43,391 bases of DNA from Mycobacterium simiae (GTDB taxonomy: Bacteria > Actinomycetota > Actinomycetes > Mycobacteriales > Mycobacteriaceae). Positions 39,086-43,391 of the stretch are shown piece after piece. A program made the translations under genes and the position numbers. The DNA lies in contig NZ_VTZN01000025.1 in the NCBI RefSeq assembly GCF_008370645.1, positions 1 through 43,391 on the forward strand, read 5' to 3'. Numbering within the stretch: the first letter of the stretch is position 1; each line of letters begins with the position of its first letter. The notes under the pieces are model-generated. The model had not been told where the DNA came from, ran no database searches, and saw only the letters and a list, made by a program, of their open reading frames with translations.

Positions 39086-40623
39086 TAGCGGCGCTCATCG
39101 GCAAGCGGCACTTGGCGCGCACGGCGCAGGACATCTCCGCCCGTCCCGCGAACTCGGCCTGGCCTGCGCTATGGGCAATGTTGGTCGGCTACTTCATGAT
39201 CGTGCTCGACTCCACCGTCGTAGTCCTCGCCAACCCGAGCCTGATGGCCGAGCAGAATGCCAGCTATCAGATGGTGATCTGGGTGACAAGTGCCTACCTA
39301 CTCGCCTACGCGGTGCCGTTGCTGCTGGCCGGTCGGCTCGGTGACCGGCTCGGCCCCAAAAAGGTGTACTTAGCTGGCCTTGGGGTGTTCACCGCGGCGT
39401 CGTTACTCTGCGGGTTCTCTAGCACCATTGCCACGTTGATCCTCGCTCGCGTCGTGCAGGGCATCGGCGCATCGCTGCTTTTCCCGCAAACCTTGACGAT
39501 GATCACCCGGATCTTTGAACCGCAATGCCGTGGTGTGGCGCTCGGCGCGTGGACTGCCACCGGAGGAGTTGCCACCCTGGTCGGGCCGTTGGCCGGCGGT
39601 GTGCTGGTCGAGGCGTTCGGGTGGGAGTGGATTTTCTTCGTCAACGTCCCCATCGGCATCGTCGGGCTGGTGCTGGCAGCTCGCTTGCTTCCGGTGCTGC
39701 CCTTGCATAAGCAACAGCTCGATTTGCCCGGCGTCGGGTTGTCCGGTCTGGGTTTGTTGCTCATCGTCTTCGGGCTGCAAGAGGGGCAGCAAGCCGGATG
39801 GGCGCCATGGACGTGGGCCATACTTATCGGCGGCGCAAGTACACTGGCGGGTTTCGCGTACTGGCAGGCGGTCAACCCACGCGACCCGCTGATCCCGCTA
39901 GAGATCTTTGGCAACCGCAATTTCAGCCTGTCCAACATTGGGGTGGCGGCTGCCGCGTTTGCGACGACCGCAATGATGGTGCCGGCGATGTTCTTTGCAC
40001 AAGCGGCAGATGGCCTATCGCCGACGCGGTCAGCCGTCCTGATTGCACCGATGGTGATTGTGAGTGCTGTGGTGGCGCCGATTGCGGGCAAAGTTGCCGA
40101 CAGGTACAGCCCTCGGCTTGTTATTGGTTCAGGCTTTTTGATGCTGGCGCTCTCGCTAGCGTGGCTCTCGGCCGAGATGTCCCTGACCACGCCGATCTGG
40201 CGGTTGGTATTGCCGATCACGGGGCTCGGTATGGCGATTCCGTTCGTTTGGGCGCCGTTGGCTACTGTGGGGACTCGCAACTTGCCGTCGCAGCTGGCCG
40301 GTGCGAGTGCGGGGGCGTATACAGCCGCCCGCCAGCTGGGCGCTGTCCTGGGCAGCTCGGGTATGGCTGGGTTCATGACCTCGCGGATCGTTGCCCGGCT
40401 GCCGCCGTTTGCCGAGGGTGCGCAGCCACCCGTCCCGCAGGGCAGCGAGGGCGCCGTTCCACAGCTACCTGAGTCCTTACGTGAGCCGTTCGCAGCTGCG
40501 ATGGCGCAGTCGTTGCTGCTGCCCGCGCTGGTTGCGTTGGGCGGCGGCTCCGCCGCCCTGTTCATGGTGAGTTTCACCCAGTCGGCGGACACCCGTCATC
40601 GGCAGGCGAACCCAGCCGGGTAA
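39082..40623 (+). CDS. DHA2-family (14-helix) MFS multidrug-type exporter, EmrB-like
   Basis: A 513-residue transporter with about 14 membrane helices. Family motifs include [11 protein letters not shown] in helix 1, [28 protein letters not shown] (motif A) after helix 2, [16 protein letters not shown] in helix 4 and [20 protein letters not shown] (motif C, antiporter signature) in helix 5. It resembles M. tuberculosis EmrB (Rv0783c) from memory. The ATG overlaps the fusion gene's stop (ATGA), so both are made together; that coupling is the main reason to think the fusion enzyme's product is exported. Proton antiport at the inner membrane is expected. Confidence 0.9.
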   Translation: MIAALIGKRHLARTAQDISARPANSAWPALWAMLVGYFMIVLDSTVVVLANPSLMAEQNASYQMVIWVTSAYLLAYAVPLLLAGRLGDRLGPKKVYLAGLGVFTAASLLCGFSSTIATLILARVVQGIGASLLFPQTLTMITRIFEPQCRGVALGAWTATGGVATLVGPLAGGVLVEAFGWEWIFFVNVPIGIVGLVLAARLLPVLPLHKQQLDLPGVGLSGLGLLLIVFGLQEGQQAGWAPWTWAILIGGASTLAGFAYWQAVNPRDPLIPLEIFGNRNFSLSNIGVAAAAFATTAMMVPAMFFAQAADGLSPTRSAVLIAPMVIVSAVVAPIAGKVADRYSPRLVIGSGFLMLALSLAWLSAEMSLTTPIWRLVLPITGLGMAIPFVWAPLATVGTRNLPSQLAGASAGAYTAARQLGAVLGSSGMAGFMTSRIVARLPPFAEGAQPPVPQGSEGAVPQLPESLREPFAAAMAQSLLLPALVALGGGSAALFMVSFTQSADTRHRQANPAG

Positions 40624-40867
40624 CTGGAACACGGCCTCCCGGTCACTGCCGCCTCGCCGCGATTCCGGTCTCTTTTCCCGGCGACCGCAAGGCTCATTGG
40701 CGTGTTTTGCCTTCTGGAACTAACCCCCGCATGTGGCGAAGACGGGTTACATGTGCTGTCGGTCACGCGATACGACGCAGCAGCCGGCCGGCACGACGAT
40801 CACGAAACTGTGCCCGGTGCTCGAATAGATTCGGTCTCGACCGCTAAATCAGCATCGGCCTGGGAGT

Positions 40868-40886
40868 GGCCCACCGGCGACGGGCC
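40868..40886 (-). terminator. Weak hairpin just after aglA stop
   Basis: GGCCC/GGGCC five-pair stem with nine-base loop, a few bases past the minus-strand aglA stop. Too short to be sure. The rest of 40624-40867, between the convergent exporter and aglA, holds no gene I can support. Confidence 0.25.
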
Positions 40887-40890
40887 GAAG

Positions 40891-42468
40891 CTACACCAGC
40901 CAGGCGGCGGTGTCCGGCGGTAATTGGCCGTCTATCAACGGCGCGCTTGCCACGAGCAGCTCGCCTGGTGGCAGCGTTATCGGGCGATGGCCTGCATTCA
41001 GCGCGCACACCAGTCCACCGCCGCGGCGCGCGAATACTAGCGAATGGTTGGGTGCGGGCAGCCAATCGATCTGACTGCCATCGAATTCAGCCCGGGTGCT
41101 GCGTAATTCGAGTGCCGCTCGGAAAAACGACAATGTCGAGCCAGGGTCTGCGAGCTGCTTCTCAACAGTCAACGCCGCCCACTCGTCCGGCATCGGCAAC
41201 CAGGTCTGGGCGCACGCCGAAAACCCGAATGGGGGAGCGTCGCCCGACCACGGCAGCGGAACACGGCACCCGTCGCGGCCACGTTCGGTATGACCCGAGC
41301 GTTTCCAGGTCGGGTCCTGCAGTACCTCGTCGGGCAGATCCACATCAGGTAGCCCGAGTTCCTGACCGTTGTAGAGAAATACCGCGCCCGGTAGCGCGAG
41401 TATGACCATCGCCATGGCCCGCGCCCGGCGCAGCCCAATCTCTCCGCCGCCGTACCGGGTGACCTCCCGACCCACATCGTGATTGGCGAGCGTCCAGGTC
41501 GGGGTGGCGTTTTCTAGCGCCGCAGCCACCAGCGAGTTCTGCACGGCGTCGTGGATCTCGGCGGCGTCGAATGCAGTCCGGGTCAGCCGGAAGTTGAAGC
41601 CGAGATGCAGCTCGTCGGGTCGCACGTATTCCGCCCACCGCGCGTTGTCGTGCACCCACACCTCGCCGACCGTGACCGCTCCGGGATAGTCGTCGATAAC
41701 TGCGCGGATATCGCGGTGGATGGCATGCACATGCGGGCGGTTGAAGCGGGGATCGTCATCGGTGTGGCGCAAGATCTTGGCTTCGGCGGTGGCGTCGGGC
41801 AGCCCAGCGGGCTTAGCCATGCCGTGGGCTACGTCGATGCGAAAGCCGTCCACGCCACGTTCCAGCCAAAAGCGCAGCGTCTTCTCGAAGTCGTCAAACA
41901 CCTCGGGGTTATCCCAATTGAGGTCAGGCTGCTCGGTGTCGAAGAGGTGCAGATACCACTGGCCTGGGTTGCCGTCCGGTTCGGTCACCCGGGTCCAGGC
42001 CGGTCCACCGAATACCGACTCCCAGTTGTTCGGCGGTCGCGATCCGTCCGGGCCGCGGCCGTCGCGAAAGAAATAGCGGTCGCGTGCGGCACTGCCGGAG
42101 CCCGCGGCCAGCGCCGCCTGAAACCACGGGTGCTGGGAGCTGGTGTGGTTGGGTACCACGTCCATGGTGACCTTGATACCCCGCTCATGTGCCGCCGCGA
42201 CCAACCGCTCGAACGCCGCCATCCCGCCGAAAATCGGGTCGATGTCCCGAGGATCGGCGACGTCATAACCGTGGTCGGCCATCGGCGAGACGGTAACCGG
42301 GTTGATCCAGACTCCGTCGACACCAAGCTGTTGCAAGTACGCCATATGGGCGGTAAGCCCGTCTAGGTCGCCGACCCCGTCGCCGCTGCTGTCCGCGAAC
42401 GAGCGCGGATACACCTGGTAGAACACCGCATGTGACCACCACGGCGGGTCAACGCCGCTGCCCGACAT
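40891..42468 (-). CDS. aglA: Alpha-glucosidase AglA (GH13)
   Basis: A 525-residue GH13 oligo-1,6-/alpha-glucosidase type enzyme that releases glucose from alpha-glucosides in the cytoplasm. Conserved blocks: VFYQVYPRSF near the start, DVVPNHTS, GVDGFRIDVAHG (nucleophile Asp), VTVGEVWV (acid Glu) and WTLANHDVGR (transition-state Asp). The barrel and C-terminal beta domain (LVCALNAGHRPITLPPGELLVASAPL) are complete. ATG 42468 is chosen because GAGGT precedes it; the TTG at 42480 overlapping the glbO stop is an alternative. It follows glbO, the same pairing as Rv2470-Rv2471. Confidence 0.93.
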   Translation of the reverse strand: MSGSGVDPPWWSHAVFYQVYPRSFADSSGDGVGDLDGLTAHMAYLQQLGVDGVWINPVTVSPMADHGYDVADPRDIDPIFGGMAAFERLVAAAHERGIKVTMDVVPNHTSSQHPWFQAALAAGSGSAARDRYFFRDGRGPDGSRPPNNWESVFGGPAWTRVTEPDGNPGQWYLHLFDTEQPDLNWDNPEVFDDFEKTLRFWLERGVDGFRIDVAHGMAKPAGLPDATAEAKILRHTDDDPRFNRPHVHAIHRDIRAVIDDYPGAVTVGEVWVHDNARWAEYVRPDELHLGFNFRLTRTAFDAAEIHDAVQNSLVAAALENATPTWTLANHDVGREVTRYGGGEIGLRRARAMAMVILALPGAVFLYNGQELGLPDVDLPDEVLQDPTWKRSGHTERGRDGCRVPLPWSGDAPPFGFSACAQTWLPMPDEWAALTVEKQLADPGSTLSFFRAALELRSTRAEFDGSQIDWLPAPNHSLVFARRGGGLVCALNAGHRPITLPPGELLVASAPLIDGQLPPDTAAWLV

Positions 42469-42476
42469 GTGGGACC

Positions 42477-42887
42477 TCAAAACGCGGAGTTGACCAGGGA
42501 GTGGGCGGCCATCTCCAGATAGTCGAGCAACTGGCGGCGGTGCTCGTCATCAAGGGTTTCTGAGTCAATGGACGCAACCGCGGTGTGCATGCAGCGCAAC
42601 CAGGCGTCGCGTTCCAGTGGGGTGATCCGAAAGGGAGCGTGTCGCATGCGCAGGCGCGGATGGCCACGTCGATCCGAGTACGTTCGGGGGCCGCCCCAGT
42701 ACTGCTCGAGAAACATCCGCAGTCGTTCTTCGGCACCGGACAAGTCCGGTTCGGGATACAGCGGACGCAATATTTCATCGTCAGCGACCTGCTCATAGAA
42801 GCGCGACACGATCGCATGAAACGTCTGGGCGCCGCCGACGGCGGCATAGAAGGACTGTGGTTGTTGTTCGGGTTCCATTACCTCCAT
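42477..42887 (-). CDS. glbO: Truncated hemoglobin O
   Basis: A 136-residue group II truncated hemoglobin that binds O2 tightly. Key residues are in place: B10 Tyr31 (RFYEQ), CD1 Tyr44 (LYPEPD), proximal F8 His83 (RLRMRHAPF) and G8 Trp96 (RDAWLRCM), corresponding to Tyr23, Tyr36, His75 and Trp88 of the M. tuberculosis protein. The chain is eight residues longer at the N-terminus (MEVMEPEQQ); ATG 42878 is an alternative start. Its stop lies 8 bases before the preferred aglA start. Proposed roles are O2 handling and redox defence near the membrane. Confidence 0.95.
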   Translation of the reverse strand: MEVMEPEQQPQSFYAAVGGAQTFHAIVSRFYEQVADDEILRPLYPEPDLSGAEERLRMFLEQYWGGPRTYSDRRGHPRLRMRHAPFRITPLERDAWLRCMHTAVASIDSETLDDEHRRQLLDYLEMAAHSLVNSAF

Positions 42888-42927
42888 TGTGGGCTATGCG
42901 AGCCGGACGCCGCGGTTACGCCCATCC

Positions 42928-43386
42928 TCACGGTGCGCTTGCGCCAAATCGTTGTTTGGCGCGCGCCATGTCGGCGGCGAGTCGGTCCAACATGTCGCGC
43001 AGCGGCGACGGCGGCAGGCCTGCGCCACCCGTCTCGAAAGTGCTCAGCTCAACCCCGGCCTTGGCACACTCGACAAAGGACCAAGGTCCCCCCGGTTCGT
43101 CGGCGCCCAATCGCTCGGTGACCGTAGCCACCGTACGTTCCTGTAGCTCAGCCATCTCCGCGAGCACCGACATGAGGCGATGCTCGTAGCGGGCGCGCCG
43201 CACGGTGGCATCGTCACCCGCGAAGCCCTGATGTGCTGCCCCGATGCTGACGCAGCCATCTGATGCCACGACAAAACCCTCCTCGCACGCGGCTGCCGCG
43301 ATAACCAACCTTTTCTTGTCGAGGTCCTGCATCCCGGAAATGCAGTCACTTATCGCTCGCAGTGCGGTCTGGAGCCGTTCGGGCAT
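42928..43386 (-). CDS. Hypothetical protein upstream of glbO
   Basis: A 152-residue mostly helical soluble protein with four Cys (ISDCISGMQDLDKKRLVIAAAACEEGF, VASDGCVSIG, FVECAKAG). I do not recognise a family, and as I recall no same-strand gene occupies this place in M. tuberculosis. ATG at 43386 is five bases from the window edge, so a start beyond the window cannot be excluded. It runs with glbO and aglA on the minus strand, 40 bases before glbO, and probably shares their transcript. Confidence 0.6.
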   Translation of the reverse strand: MPERLQTALRAISDCISGMQDLDKKRLVIAAAACEEGFVVASDGCVSIGAAHQGFAGDDATVRRARYEHRLMSVLAEMAELQERTVATVTERLGADEPGGPWSFVECAKAGVELSTFETGGAGLPPSPLRDMLDRLAADMARAKQRFGASAP

Positions 43387-43391
43387 TTCCC

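Overview
The window reads as chromosome of a slow-growing Mycobacterium close to M. tuberculosis, but not M. tuberculosis itself. It is GC-rich, its genes are packed with ATGA/GTGA stop-start overlaps, it carries MIRU-type repeats, and its gene order follows the M. tuberculosis Rv2508c-to-Rv2470 segment in reverse orientation (Rv numbers are from memory, without a database search). The PE_PGRS42/43-echA14 block and the IS6110 copy that I recall from the M. tuberculosis locus are absent, and an unrelated accessory block sits between the Rv2474c and aglA equivalents.

Region 1 (1-15925) is branched-chain amino acid catabolism. An MFS protein and a proline-rich membrane protein converge at the left edge. 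A TetR repressor (BkaR type) is divergent from fadD35. The same 8-4-8 inverted repeat occurs twice between them and once before scoA. Then come scoA, two tandem 62-bp MIRU units, scoB, accD1, accA1, fadE19, a MaoC hydratase, citE, and the keto-acid dehydrogenase genes bkdABC. Together they can take leucine-derived keto acid through isovaleryl-CoA, 3-methylcrotonyl-CoA, 3-methylglutaconyl-CoA and HMG-CoA to acetyl-CoA and acetoacetate, with ScoAB handling the CoA transfer. E3 (Lpd) is not here.

Region 2 (15926-18449) is a small variable stretch: an F420-type luciferase-like oxidoreductase, a toxin-antitoxin pair whose toxin looks frameshifted, and tRNA-Arg(TCT).

Region 3 (18636-34350) is conserved core: lipQ, then a coupled WS/DGAT-plsC-plsB2 lipid acylation operon, a second SSB-like gene with DnaA-box-like sites upstream, the ABC-F factor ettA, a 54-bp tandem hairpin repeat, the giant NAD-glutamate dehydrogenase gdh, a thioesterase and the Rv2474c-like gene.

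Region 4 (34351-40890) is the accessory block. It holds a methyltransferase wrecked by frameshifts, an AT-rich segment, a GNAT-like acetyltransferase, a strong hairpin, a possible 27-codon peptide gene, a ThiF(E1-like)-nitroreductase fusion, and a translationally coupled EmrB-like DHA2 exporter. An adenylating/redox fusion joined to an exporter suggests synthesis and export of a small molecule or modified peptide; this is the best candidate for an undescribed system. Region 5 (40891-43386, minus strand) is a hypothetical gene, glbO (truncated hemoglobin O) and aglA (alpha-glucosidase).
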